DNA from: Leucaena leucocephala | Taxonomy: Eukaryota; Streptophyta; Magnoliopsida; Fabales; Fabaceae | Assembly (NCBI GenBank): GCA_037074615.1 | Contig: CM073518.1 | Location: 20,660,501 to 20,724,500, forward strand | Direction: 5' to 3' | Length of the DNA stretch: 64,000 nucleotides | In this document: positions 37,477-48,900 of the stretch, in pieces | Position numbering within the stretch: the first letter of the stretch is position 1 | Layout of the letters: each line of letters opens with the position of its first letter | Position numbers and translations under genes: made by a program | The notes under the pieces: generated by a model | What the model saw: the letters and a program-made list of their open reading frames with translations, nothing else | Databases searched by the model: none | What the model was told of the DNA's origin: nothing

Positions 37477-37484
37477 TATTTATA
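37477..37484 (-). promoter_or_regulatory. TATA box of the LEC1-type NF-YB gene
   Basis: TATAAATA on the minus strand, 98 bp before the ATG at 37379. This gives a 5' UTR of roughly 70 nt. Confidence 0.65.
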
Positions 37485-37489
37485 GACTC

Positions 37490-38996
37490 AAAAAGGAAGA
37501 TGACGAGGCCTCCAAGCAACACAGATATTTTTATTTTATGTTTTATTATTTCATTATTTTCTACTTTACCTTTTAATAAATAAAAGGCTTGATTAATCAT
37601 TTGGTAATAAAATTGCTTTTCATAACATCCAATGCATAATTATATATACTCCTTTCCCCTTCATTATTTCTTTCTTTTTCTGTTTTTTCCTCCTTTTCCT
37701 TTTGATTTTTGAAAATTTTCAATTTGTCTTCATGTCTAAGGAAATATTTAACATTTTATGGAAAAAAATAAAAATAGCAAAAACAAAGCTTCTGTCACTT
37801 GAATAATAATTATAAATATATTATTTTAATTATATGATTAAGGAAATGAGCATAATTAAATTGCATCTTTGGATTCGTGCCGAGGAAATTAATTATGATT
37901 TTTTTAAAAAAAAAATCATAGTATTGATTATAGTTAATCATTTCAAAATTGGCTGGCAATTTCACATCTCATTGGGAAATATAGAATTTAATTTGTTGAA
38001 GCTCATGAACCATTTTTTAAGGTAACCTAAGCCCCTTCTTTCTCTTTGTGAGAACAACACACTATGTCTATAACTAAACATTACAAGTAGTTGATTGTAT
38101 TTTGAGATAAAAATTGGACAACACATGAATTTTTAAGCCATGCATGCAGGCTATACGTCTCTTGCTTTATGTTATATATATATGTGTGTGTTATTTTATG
38201 ATCTTAATTTTCAAAAGAAAAGTTCAGCCAAAATAAAATATTTAATTTCAAAATAAAAGCAAGAATTAATATGTAAAGTTTTCCTAAATTTTGTTCGCCT
38301 TTCCGCTTTCTTCGTATGTCTATCTCTCTTCGTACTAAATGATTGATGTCGCGACAGATATTTTCTTTACGGGAGCATCCTATCAAAAGAAGAGGATTAA
38401 AAAAAATAAAAAATATTTCAATATGTGACTTCCATTCTCATAAATAATTTTTTTTGGTAGAAATAATTTTGAATGGTTAGCTAGTAACTAGTAATTAATT
38501 AAGTACATTAGTTTTAGTTCCCATGCCATTTGAGGTCAAAGTTTTGAGACTAAACAAGTATTCATTACTATTAAAAATTATTAATTAAATCTCTTTATGT
38601 TAATATTAATCTTAATCTTAAAAATAAACCAATTAACCATGCTTTTATAATTTAATTATGAATAATAAATATTATTTTAGAGCTAAAAGAATGTTCGTAT
38701 AACATATGAGTGATCCGTACCGCGTGTATGGAACTAACAACACAGAGAGACAGAGGTAGGGCCCACTTATGTGGGACCTACATGATTGAGAATCTTGGTG
38801 CTATTCACCTCACATGAAAAATCACACAGCGTTTCTTGCTTATATAACATGACGTATGCACTCTTAAATAAAGGTTTCATCCCCTTTACAAGTATCATAC
38901 TTAATAAGAGTCTTTCTTAAAATATTCAAATTTTTCTTTGGTGAAAGAAATAATTTAAAGTATATTAAATTACTTCATCAAAACCATCCTCACCAA
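37490..38996. other. Upstream region of the NF-YB gene
   Basis: AT-rich, with no coding signal. It contains an RY element (38139-38148). Its distal part (from about 38745) is the first copy of the duplicated segment described at 38745-44940. Confidence 0.4.
38139..38148. promoter_or_regulatory. RY element (CATGCATGCA) upstream of the LEC1-type gene
   Basis: CATGCATG is the binding site of B3 factors of the ABI3/FUS3/LEC2 group. It lies about 760 bp upstream of the NF-YB start. A single palindromic copy can occur by chance, so a regulatory role is inference. Confidence 0.4.
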
Positions 38997-39449
38997 TAGG
39001 GGTGGAAACAGGCAGGGGCCTATCAGGGGCCTCTAGCCTGGCCTGTATTTAGCCTGGCCTGGCCTGGCCTGTTATAAAAAATACACAGGCCAAGGCTTAT
39101 ATAAAAGCCTGTTTTCCTTATCAGGCCAGGCACAAGCTCATTAAAAAACCTGTTAGGCCTGTCAGGCGGCCTGTGCCTGTTATTGCAAATATATTTAGTA
39201 ATAAAGTGTAATAGGTAGGATTCGAACTCACTACCTATTGAACATAATGCAACAATCATACCATCAAGCTAACACATTTTATTATACATTTTATTCTTAT
39301 TTATTTATAATAATAACTAAATTATTAATTTTAACCTAACCCTAAATTATCATCCCTCGCCGAGTCGCCGTCAGCCTTCACAATTCGCATAACGCATTCA
39401 GCCATTCAGAATCGCAGATTCGCAGCCCTCGCAGTCGCAGGTCGCTGGC

Positions 39450-39780
39450 TCCCTGCTTCACCTTCTCAGTTCACGGCGTCGGTGAGTCAACCATCGGCCT
39501 TCGCATTCGCAGCCTCGCAGGTCGCAGCCCATTCTCTTAGACTCAGAGCGTCGCTGTGCCGCAAGCAACTTCGCTGTGCTCTCTGGCTCTCTGCTTCACC
39601 TTATAATCCATCGCCGTCGGCCTTCGCAGTTCGCATAACGCATTCAGCCATTCACAGAATCGCAGCCCTCGCAGGTCGCTGGCTCTCTGGCTCACCTTCT
39701 CAGTTCACGGCGTCGGTGAGTCAACCATCGGCCACTGCAAAGGCTTCTCAGTTCACCCCGTCGGTCATTTGACGGTGGTA
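39450..39780 (+). repeat. Direct repeats in the hAT 5' region
   Basis: The block 'caccttctcagttcacggc' plus 'gtcggtgagtcaaccatcgg' occurs near 39460-39500 and again near 39690-39733. Related 'cgcagtcgcag' units lie between. It forms the GC-richer, likely untranslated leader of the transposase. Confidence 0.6.
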
Positions 39781-39889
39781 TAATTTCCAAGGCTTTTCAG
39801 GTGAGGCATATTTTCCTTGTTTAGTCTGTCCACGGATTTGCTGCTTCCTTCCTTTTGCTCTTGTTTTGGTGTTATTGCTGCGGTAATGA

Positions 39890-42098
39890 CGTTTTGCTGT
39901 AAATGGGACATTCACGAATGATTTGGCTGATGGTTCTTCATTTTCAGCATTAGATCTTACTTCAGTTCCTCCTAATGCTATCGAGGTTAATCAACCAGCA
40001 CAGACAGAGTATACTCAACAAACTAATGATGAAAATGATGGTGATGATTGTGTCATCACAAAGAAAAGGCGAAAAACGTCATCTATTTGGGATGATTTTG
40101 ATCAAGTTGAAACTGAAAATGGGCTCAAAGGTAAATGCAAGTTTTGTAAAAACGTATTTTCATACTTTGGGAAGGGAGCTAGCACTACCCATCTTTGGAG
40201 ACATACCAAGACATGCTTGCAAAGGAAGTTGCATGTTTCTTCACAGAAAAGGCAATCCACCATTCCATTTCAACCTTCAAATCTGAACATCAATCCATTT
40301 TTAGCACCGGGTGCTAGATATTCCAACGAAAGGATGAGGGAAATAATAGCTACTGCAATTATGGTGCATGATTATCCTTTTAACATTGTTGAGGATAACG
40401 TTTGGATGTGGGGCTTCCAATATGCAAATTCTGAGTTTCAGAAAATCTCTCGCAAGACAGCTAGAAGTGACTGTTTAGCTATATATGAGGCAAAGAAGAA
40501 ACATTTGAAGGTCCTATTACATGGTGTGAGCAAGATTAGTTTGACTACTGATATGTGGAAATCAACTCACCAAGTAGCTGAATGCATGGTTATCACCGGG
40601 CATTTCATTGATGTGGGGTGGAATCTGCAAAAGAGGGTTCTGAATTTTGTGAAGGTTCCTGCTCCAAGACGAGGAATTGATGTGGCAGATGCTATTTTCA
40701 AGTGTTTGAAGGCTTGGGGGATTGATAATAAAGTGTTTTCTGTGACAGTTGACAATGCGGCTTATAATGATTCTTGTTTACGGGTTCTTAAGGACACTTT
40801 AACACTTAGTAGTTCATTACCTTTGGGTGGTAACTTGTTTCATGTTAGATGTTGTGCACACATACTAAACTTGTTGGTGCAAGATGGCCTTGGGAGCATT
40901 AAAGACATTATACATAATGTCCGTGAGAGTGTGAAATATGTTAACTATAATGATGCAAGGCTGAAAGCATTTTGTGATATTGTTGAGCAAAAACGTTTGA
41001 AGGAAAAGAAGCTAATGATTGATTGTCCAACTAGGTGAAATTCTACATATAGGATGTTGTCTACTGCTTTGAAGTTCAAGGTTGTCTTTCCCGATTATAA
41101 GGAAAGAGAGCCACATTACAAGTATGCACCAACAGAAGAGGATTGGAACAAGGTTGAGAAGATTTGTAAAATTTTAGAAGCATTTGATATAGCTACTCAT
41201 GTCATCTCAGGTAGTGAGTATCCTACTGCAAATTTATACATTCTTGAAGTTTGGAGAGTGAAACAAGAAATTGATAATGCCATAGAAGATGAAGATTTAT
41301 TCATAAGAGAAATGGTGGCTTCAATGAAAGAAAAGTTTGACAAATATTAGGGGCAATGTAATATGGTAATGGCAATAGCAAGTGTTTTGGATCCCAGGTG
41401 CAAATTATATGGCTTGAATTATTGCTTTTCTTCGATTTATAAGCCTGATTATGTGGCTTCTGACAATATAGATAAAGTTGTGAAGGCTTTGGAATCTATG
41501 TATGATGAGTATGTTGCCAACTATAAGGAAGAGTCAAATACATTAAATGAAGTTGATGTCGGTAACAACTCTTCTGCCAATGCACCTTGTTCTTCTAAAG
41601 TCTCTGGATTTGATCATTTCATGAGCATTATTCGTGAAAAGCAAGCACTTCCCCCAGTGAAATCAGAATTAGAAGTTTATCTTGAAGAGGCTGCTTACAT
41701 TCCTGAGGGTAGTTCTAACTCTTTCAGTGCCTTGGAATGGTGGAAAAATAATAGTCTTAAATTTAAGATTTTATCCAAGATGGCTGCTGATATATTAGCC
41801 ATTCCAATCTCAACTATGGCATCAGAATCCACTTTCAGTGCTGGAGGTAGAGTTATTGATGAATATCGTTCAAGATTAAATGAAGAATCAATTGAAATAC
41901 TTATTTGTGGTGGGGATTGGCTTCGCAACAAGTATGGTTTAAAGAAGAAATTAAAGGTATAAATTTTGTATTTAACAATAATACAATTTCTTTTAGTTAT
42001 TATTTGTTCAATTGTTTTATGATCTAATAATATACATTTAATTTCTTCTTTTCAAGGTGTTCGAGCAAGAGGAAGAAATTACGTTGAAGATTTCATGA
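39890..42098 (+). pseudogene. hAT transposase, two nonsense mutations
   Basis: One reading frame continues from 39890 to 41956, then a small intron (41957-42056, GT-AG) and a last exon to 42098. A BED zinc finger (CKFC...HLWRHTKTC) sits near residues 70-100. The C-terminal hATC dimerisation block contains EAAYIP...SALEWWK and ASESTFSAGGRVID. Two Trp codons are stops: TGA at 41036-41038 (after DCPTR) and TAG at 41348-41350 (after KFDKY). No frameshift is seen. No ATG opens the frame, so an upstream start exon is missing from this model. It is probably non-functional but only just dead. Confidence 0.85.
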
Positions 42099-43283
42099 TG
42101 TGCGGCCAATAGTTTTACTTTGATTTAGTTTAGAATGTTGTACTTGTATTCTTATAATGACAATTGTTCTATTTGTTTAGCATTGTCTTGGCTGTATATT
42201 GGATATTAATTAATTTTAGATTGATTAATATTATGAAAAGTTTATTTCTAGTTTTTTAAAATATAATTTACAAAAAAGCCTGTTAGGGGGCCTGTTACGA
42301 AAGCCTGTCAGGGGGCCTGTTACGAAAGCCTGTTACGAAAGCCTGTTAGTATAATTACAAAACAGGCTCTTTTAACAGGCTTCAGGCCAGGCCAGACATA
42401 TATACATGCCAGGCTTATGCTAAAAAATTAGCCTCCGACAGGCTACAGGCCAGGCGCAGGCTAGATTGTCACTTAACAGGCTTGGCCTGTTAAGACTAAA
42501 GCCAGGCCTGTTCCCACCCCTACTCACCAACGCTAATTTTATTGGGAGAATAATTATATAAATATAATAATTAAAAATCTTACAACAAATAGACAATATA
42601 TAATGATAAATTTTAATATAAAAAATTATAATAGATTCAAACTGCTCATTTATTATTAAAATTTTTTACATATTATATTTTTTTTATAATCTCATAATAA
42701 TTCTCTCAATTTTATTTTTCTTTTTGATTATATCAGTGTGTATTGGTTTTTTATTTGGATTACATTAATTGTTTATATAGAGTTTCTAATATTTTTAGTG
42801 TTATATATATATCACTCTAGTTCTATACGTAAATTATTTATACCTCATTTTTGTATATAAAGAAATAAATAAAATTGATAAATTTTTTATATTTTCTTTT
42901 ATTAAGGAAAAAGTATTAAAAAATTATTAATTATTTTATAAATGACTTATATTTAATAGTGATAAATTTTAAAAAAATATTATCAATTATCCTATAAATA
43001 ATTTATATTTAAAATTAAACTTTTTTCTTATAAGTAGCTTACATATAGGACTAAAATGGTATTAATTATGCTTGAGATTTCACCTACAAGAGGACTCTTG
43101 GGGTGAGAAAATGAAAGAACGAAATGCATAAATGTGAGGAATAGAAAGGCATAAAAAGAAGCATCTTTTTGTATCTTGTCTCTATCTTGAAGACACCTGA
43201 ATGAGCCTTGGGGAAAATTACAAGAAGTTCTTCTTCTTTTTTTCAGTTTTATCATACTTTTATTTCATCAGAAGCTTAAGTGG

Positions 43284-43474
43284 GTCACCAACAGGGGTTG
43301 ATCTGAGTGATAAGCGGCTCGGTATCGCTTAAGCGAGGTCTCGAGTTCGAGCCTTGGCGTACGCAGAAAATTCCCATTGGGAAACTCACCCACCATAACC
43401 AGGTGCGCGACGCGGGTCGGATCCAGATGTAGTCGGGGCAAAGCTCCGGTGAACCGGGTGGAAAAAAAAAAAAA
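43284..43474 (+). mobile_element. tRNA-derived SINE with 12-bp target duplication and poly(A)
   Basis: Flanked by perfect AAGCTTAAGTGG repeats (43272-43283 and 43475-43486). Box A-like 'gagtgataagcggctc' and box B 'gagttcgagcc' occupy the 5' part, and the element ends in a 15-nt A tail. The body includes 'gaaaattcccattgggaaac'. Clean ends indicate a recent copy. Confidence 0.88.
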
Positions 43475-43717
43475 AAGCTTAAGTGGTCCCTTCCTCTCAC
43501 CCTAAACTCGGGTGTTGGCCATGGAGTCTCCAGAGCAATTTCTAGTTTAGTTTCTGATCGTGTCTCTTTTTATAACGTTTTAACATGTGGAAAATCACAC
43601 GTAATTTCATCATATAACCAAATATTCATATTTTAAAAATTTCAAAGAACTTTAGAATGGTCAACTTAGGAGTGATAAATTGGCAACACAAATATTTATC
43701 TCAATTAATTTTAAGGT

Positions 43718-43960
43718 TATATATACCCAATATTTTAATTTTATTTTTTATATGTGTCTAATATCCTAATATTATTTGTAGTACAATTTTATCCATAATC
43801 TTTTTAATTTAGTACAAGTTCACCCATAATCTTTTTAATTTGGTACAAGTACCAAGAACTGCACTAAATTAAAAAGATTATAGGTAAAATTGTATCATAA
43901 ATAAGTTTAGGATATTGAAAGTATATGAGAAATAAGATCAGAATATTGTGTACTATATAA
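43718..43960. mobile_element. Inverted-repeat MITE
   Basis: Left arm from 'tatatacccaatatttt' to 'ataatctttttaattta'; right arm from 'taaattaaaaagattata' to 'aatattgtgtactatata'. The arms are about 100 bp and imperfectly palindromic, with a small internal duplication of 'cccataatctttttaattt'. Confidence 0.65.
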
Positions 43961-45059
43961 TCTTTAATTTTATAAATAAGGTTGGAACAAATTAACCTTT
44001 GAACAAATCCCATTTTTAAAAACAAAAGGAAGCATGCATATATGTTGTGTCTATTTCTATATATAGCGTATGATTGAAGTCATGATAGATATTTACGTTA
44101 GGATAACGTTCGATCTATTATAAGAAATGATCCTAATAGCTTAATCTTTTATCATCATCAGTATCCATTTCAAAAGAAAAATATTTTCTTTTAGAAAATT
44201 AAGAGAGTGAAATAAAATAGAAGTAGATAAGGTAAGACATACTTTTATGGGGTCCAAATGATTGAGAATTTTGTTGTTACCTAGAACCACCCATGAAAGA
44301 TCATCTTATGCTTCTTTCAAAATTTCAAATTCCTTTTTGGAGAAAGAAATGATTTGAAACATTAAAGCAGTTCTTCAAAACCATGACAAATGCTACAATT
44401 AATTAATTATATTCCTCTTTGTCAGAGGCATATAGTTTTAACAACGAATTAAAACAATATATTTGTATTTTTTAACACAAAAATATTAACCATAGAATTA
44501 TTGGCTTTCTATTTGGATTACATTATGCTTATATATATATATATATATATTCTTCTAATATTCTTATTATCATATACATTATGCTTCAAGAGGGCTGCTC
44601 TTGGGGCCCACAAGCTGTAATAGAAGGAAGAAAGTAAGAAACTGATGATTTGGGAGTGAGAAAAGAGAAAAAACCAAAAAGAGTCATCATCATGATCACA
44701 GGAAAGAAGCATCTTTTTTCTTGTTTCTCTATCTTGGAGCCACATGAACAATCAAACCTTGGAATTTAAAGTTATTTTTCCTTTTCTTTTTTCAGTTTTA
44801 TTCACTTTCGTGTCTTAAATTAATTAAGCTGGTCATGGCGTCTCTGGAGCAATTCCAATTTCTGACATGTATATTCATCAAAACACAAAATGTTTTTATT
44901 TTCAAAATTTCAAAGATTCACAAGACTCAAAGTAAAAGCCCAATATATATTGTGGGCCTCTAGCAAAAGAATATGATATTATCAGTATAATGTTTTTAAG
45001 TTTTAGACCCATCTTTGTATCAGAAGTTTTAGACCCATCTTGTACCAAAAAAAAAAGTT

Positions 45060-45310
45060 TTAGACCCATAGTCTGTGGATTTAACTGGTAAAAGATTGAG
45101 ACATAAGACTATTTGGAACGTGTTCGAGGGAATACTATTTTTTTGTGGTTCTAATCGCTGTACTTGGGTAGGCCTCTTAGCTCCTAGGTACTTAGATTTA
45201 TGTCTGAAGATAATAGACAGCTCGCCCTGCTCAACATTAGTATTGCCTAGGAGGAAGGGAGACTTCTCCCTGCCCTTGGATCGTGAGTGAGCCTAACTCT
45301 TTTTCAAAAA
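45060..45310 (+). mobile_element. SINE-like repeat, family B copy 1
   Basis: The head 'ggatttaactggtaaaag' and 'acgtgttcgaggg' (box B-like) is followed by a body ending 'cccttggatcgtgagtgag' and an A-run. The preceding 'aagttttagaccca' occurs three times (44997, 45023, 45057), which suggests successive target duplications. Confidence 0.5.
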
Positions 45311-45369
45311 AAAATTTACCAAAAAAAATATTTTAGTATTAAATAATCTAATAAAAATAAAACACATTT

Positions 45370-45490
45370 TTAGGTTTACATCTGGGATAAATGACAACTT
45401 ATCTTGCCCAATATTAGTATCACCTAAGAGAAAGAGAGATTTCGTCCTATCTTTAGATCGTGGGTAAACTCAACCCCCTTCTAAAATTTT
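45370..45490 (+). mobile_element. SINE-like repeat, family B copy 2 (3' part)
   Basis: The blocks 'cttgcccaatattagtatc', 'agagaaagagagatttc' and 'tttagatcgtgggtaaac' align with the 3' half of the copy at 45060-45310. Confidence 0.5.
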
Positions 45491-45934
45491 TTGTACCAAC
45501 AAGAAAAAAGGAATACAAGTTGTTTTTAAGTTTTAGTATTCTTAAATAATCTGATAAAAATAAAACATACCTTTTTAAAAGAACAAATAACAACCAGGAG
45601 GGAAAAATAAATTATTAATACAATTTTTAGTCTTTATAGTTTATCCCTCAAATTTCATTTCTAATAAAACGTTAGTCACTATATTTTAATAAATATTTAG
45701 ACTATTTTGCCTCTCAAAGGACAAAACTTATATTTTGAAACTATAAAAGCCAAAACTAAAATGAGCGCATATTATTATAAGGATCAAAATTGTATTAACC
45801 CAAAAATAAACTAACTTGCATTCGAAAATGTAATAATAAATACTTAAAATCATGTTTCTAACTTTGGTCATATTTCTTTCCTGATATAATCAAAAGATGT
45901 TCATACTAATAATCCTAGAGTTAGTAACCGAGAT

Positions 45935-48900
45935 TTACTCAGATCCTTTCCTAATTGATTTTGTAATATTTACACTTCGCTTTCTTTTCTTGAGATGATG
46001 GCCGTTATTACCAAGAGATTCATCAGGGCATGTTTTATACCCTTTGCTGTAATGAACCAGATTGGTGACAACAGCATACACAGTGATATTACTTTTAGGT
46101 GCCAATATTCTCTCTATAACAGCATTCTGCCCACATTTTGATTCAACAATTGCTTTGTCTCTCAGCTTTTGGAATATCACTTCCTTATCAAAGCTAAAGC
46201 TGTCACTTGAAACCTGCAGTGAAGATATTTTTGTCAAGTTTCCCGACAAAAATTGACGAAGAATGTGCACGCACGCACACGACTGGAGAATTATTGCTGG
46301 ACTTCATAGAGAATTAGCACGGGGAAAATTGCTGAAAAGTTCCCAATTATAAAATTTATGGTCCAAATGTACCTAAAATTTGTTTTAAAACCCAGGTGCA
46401 ACTTTTCTTCAGCAGTAGATGATCTACCTTTAACTATGTGTAAAACAGAAGACATTTGCACATAGCTGAAAAAGAGATACACCTGCTCAAGGATTTAGGT
46501 CTTTAGAGGTACCTCTAGGCAATAAATTTTGTAATGAGAGATGTTTTAGCAATTTCCCCTTAACAATGCTGTTTTAACCATAAAAGAAGACAGATCCCGC
46601 ATAGACAGAAGATAAACAAGAAGAACTTCTTCATGAAAGAAGATTTTGATTTAAGAAATGATGACCTGAAAAACTAAAATAGTTCACATGTCCCCACCTT
46701 AAAATCAACAAGGACATCGATTTCGATGAAGGAGCAACCACAGCCTTCACTGAAGCTGATTTTCAGAACCATTTCAAATGCTTTGTTCAGTGCTGTTCTC
46801 CTGATACACCAATCAAATCATCCAGATGTCGCCCATAAAACTTATTGTATCTCAAAGGGTTAACACTATGATATGACTTTTGTTCTAGATTTCATAACTT
46901 CTCATGCATGTTTTTACAAATCTTCCCAATTCATTTAAATCTCATTTAACATGTGAGGAGTTAGAACCGATTAACTGGATAAATTTTAATCCATGGCATG
47001 AAGACAACATATTCAGAAATTAGAGGACGGCAGAGTGTATGTTACCACTGATTCTAACAATATTATTAATTCCAAAAAGTGCCTGACAAAGGCATGCTCT
47101 TTTTTCCTTTTAATTAGAGGGATAATGGCATGAGGTTAAAACCCACGACCTCCCACTTGTAGAGAAGATCTCATACCACTAGGCTACAAGGCCACGGACC
47201 ATGGCAGAGGCATACTGCGGTACCTTTTAAGGCGAAATGGTTGTGTATTCAGTATGGCTGATTTGTGATCTTCTTTGTCTAAGAAGGAGACCTGCAACAC
47301 AGATCACTATGCTAGTCAATTTTTTCCCAATATAATGCAAAATATTGATTTTCACAGTTAACAAACTCAGCTTTACTCACTATAATGCAAACATTACTAA
47401 AACAGTCATCCATAATCGGAAAACGATCACGGGACACAGCACTGGGGTATCCAAAAACGCAGAATGAAGTGATTTAGCCGTAGATGAAGAAACAACGACC
47501 AAGAGAAGTTCCAAACATAAATTCACCTCAACGGACTTGATAAATGGCAATGCAGCTTTCTGCCCATGTGCACTTGCAACCCAGAGAGTCCAGTTCACGT
47601 ATCTTTTATCTGTGATTCAAATGAAGGAACTGTGTAAGGAAATAAGGCTTACGTAGGTGCAAACTCAATTGCGCAACCTAGAATTGCAGGATTATGAAAA
47701 GGCAAGTAATTTTCAGACAGAACCAATATCAAATTTATTAACATGAAACTTGGTCCACTCCAGTGAATTTGAAATTTGACATAATATGCAATCTATGAGG
47801 CCATTCATTCAAAGTCTTGTAAGTTTATCATAAAGCAGTGGAGTTGTCATGCAATTATATAGATTCATGTCAATATACAAAGCCAAAGAAGGAAAATGTA
47901 AATACATTGGAACTGAATGATGGTTACCATTGCTCAAAGCTTGATTCAGAATGATCTGGAAAATATCGATCCTGACAAACGGAGGAATCTGCAGACTAAG
48001 CAAGTTCATGACTCCTTCAATTACCTGCTCCAGTTTGTACTAACATTATAGAACATTGCAGAAACCCATAATAAGAAAAAAAACTATTCAGATTGCAGAA
48101 ACCCATAATAAGAAAAAAAATTATTCAGGAAAAGCAAGAATATATAGAACAGTTCACATTACTATAAATGCAAGGGCAGTAAACAAAGAAAACCTAAAGA
48201 GCAATGTCTGACATAGGTTGCATGACCTGCATCCTTTCTTCTGAAAAAAAGGGTAAAAAGAAAAGATCTTGTGCACTCAAGGTTCAGATGAAAATACCTT
48301 ATCTACTAGCCCATGGATGACCAAGCTGGCCTTTTTGTCCTTTGTAGTTTTCTGTGGATTTCACAAAAAAAAAATGCACATTAGGTGACTTGAATCCTCA
48401 GGAATCACGAAACTTTGAAAAAGAAAAATAGATAAAGAAATAAGAAGCAGAAGAAAGTTTGACAATCTGATCTTTATTCTTCTCAGGCTGTCATATGTTC
48501 AATGTTGTAAGAGCCCAGTGATTCCCCATTATATTAGGATATTCTAATTCTACGGTAATCAAGGTATATGCTGCCTATATTTGAATTTCTATTTGTTTAA
48601 CTAATAGCCGTTTAGACCACTCATCTGTTTACCTAAAGTTCTTAACGTGCATAATTTGATTGAGGCAGCCAATACTTTATTACATAGCAATGAAACTGAA
48701 AATGGTAAGGTCATGATCATTACTTAGAGATGGTGATAAGAATGGAGTAAGTCGTGGGTTGAGTTCTAACTTCAAACCCTCCAAATATAACCAAAAAAAA
48801 AAAAAAGATCCACTAATATTTCTTTAGACAGACAAATAGCATATTGAACTTGTGGCTTACTTGTGAAAGCATTTGGCTTTCACATGTGAGCTTATAAGTT

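Larger units (their letters stand above)
38997..42522 (+). mobile_element. hAT transposon, near-intact, 3.5 kb
   Basis: The terminal inverted repeat is TAGGGGTGGAAACAGGC at the left, matched by GCCTGTTCCCACCCCTA at the right, with one mismatch. A perfect 8-bp target duplication CTCACCAA flanks it (38989-38996 and 42523-42530), the hallmark of hAT. Subterminal regions are packed with GGCCTG/CAGGCC motifs, presumed transposase binding sites. It encodes one BED/hATC transposase. The intact ends and duplication imply recent insertion. It is inserted in copy A of the local duplication, and copy B gives the pre-insertion-like site near 44390. Confidence 0.95.
38745..44940. repeat. Diverged tandem segmental duplication (copy A 38745-43660, copy B 44220-44940)
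   Basis: Copy A is 38745-38996 plus 42531-43283 plus 43487-43660, interrupted by a hAT element and a SINE. Copy B is 44220-44940. Shared landmarks in the same order are 'atgattgagaat', 'ttcaaatttttctttgg' / 'ttcaaattcctttttgg', 'caaaaccat', 'tatttggattacatta', 'caagagg', 'aagaagcatctttttt', 'ttttttcagttttat' and 'catgg.gtctc..gagcaat'. The function of the unit is unknown, and no gene is recognisable in either copy. Confidence 0.7.
42531..45934. other. Intergenic region downstream of the hAT element
   Basis: Contains the duplicated segments, a SINE with clean target duplications (43284-43474), an inverted-repeat MITE (43718-43960), and two SINE-like pieces (45060-45310, 45370-45490). No gene is recognised. 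Confidence 0.4.
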
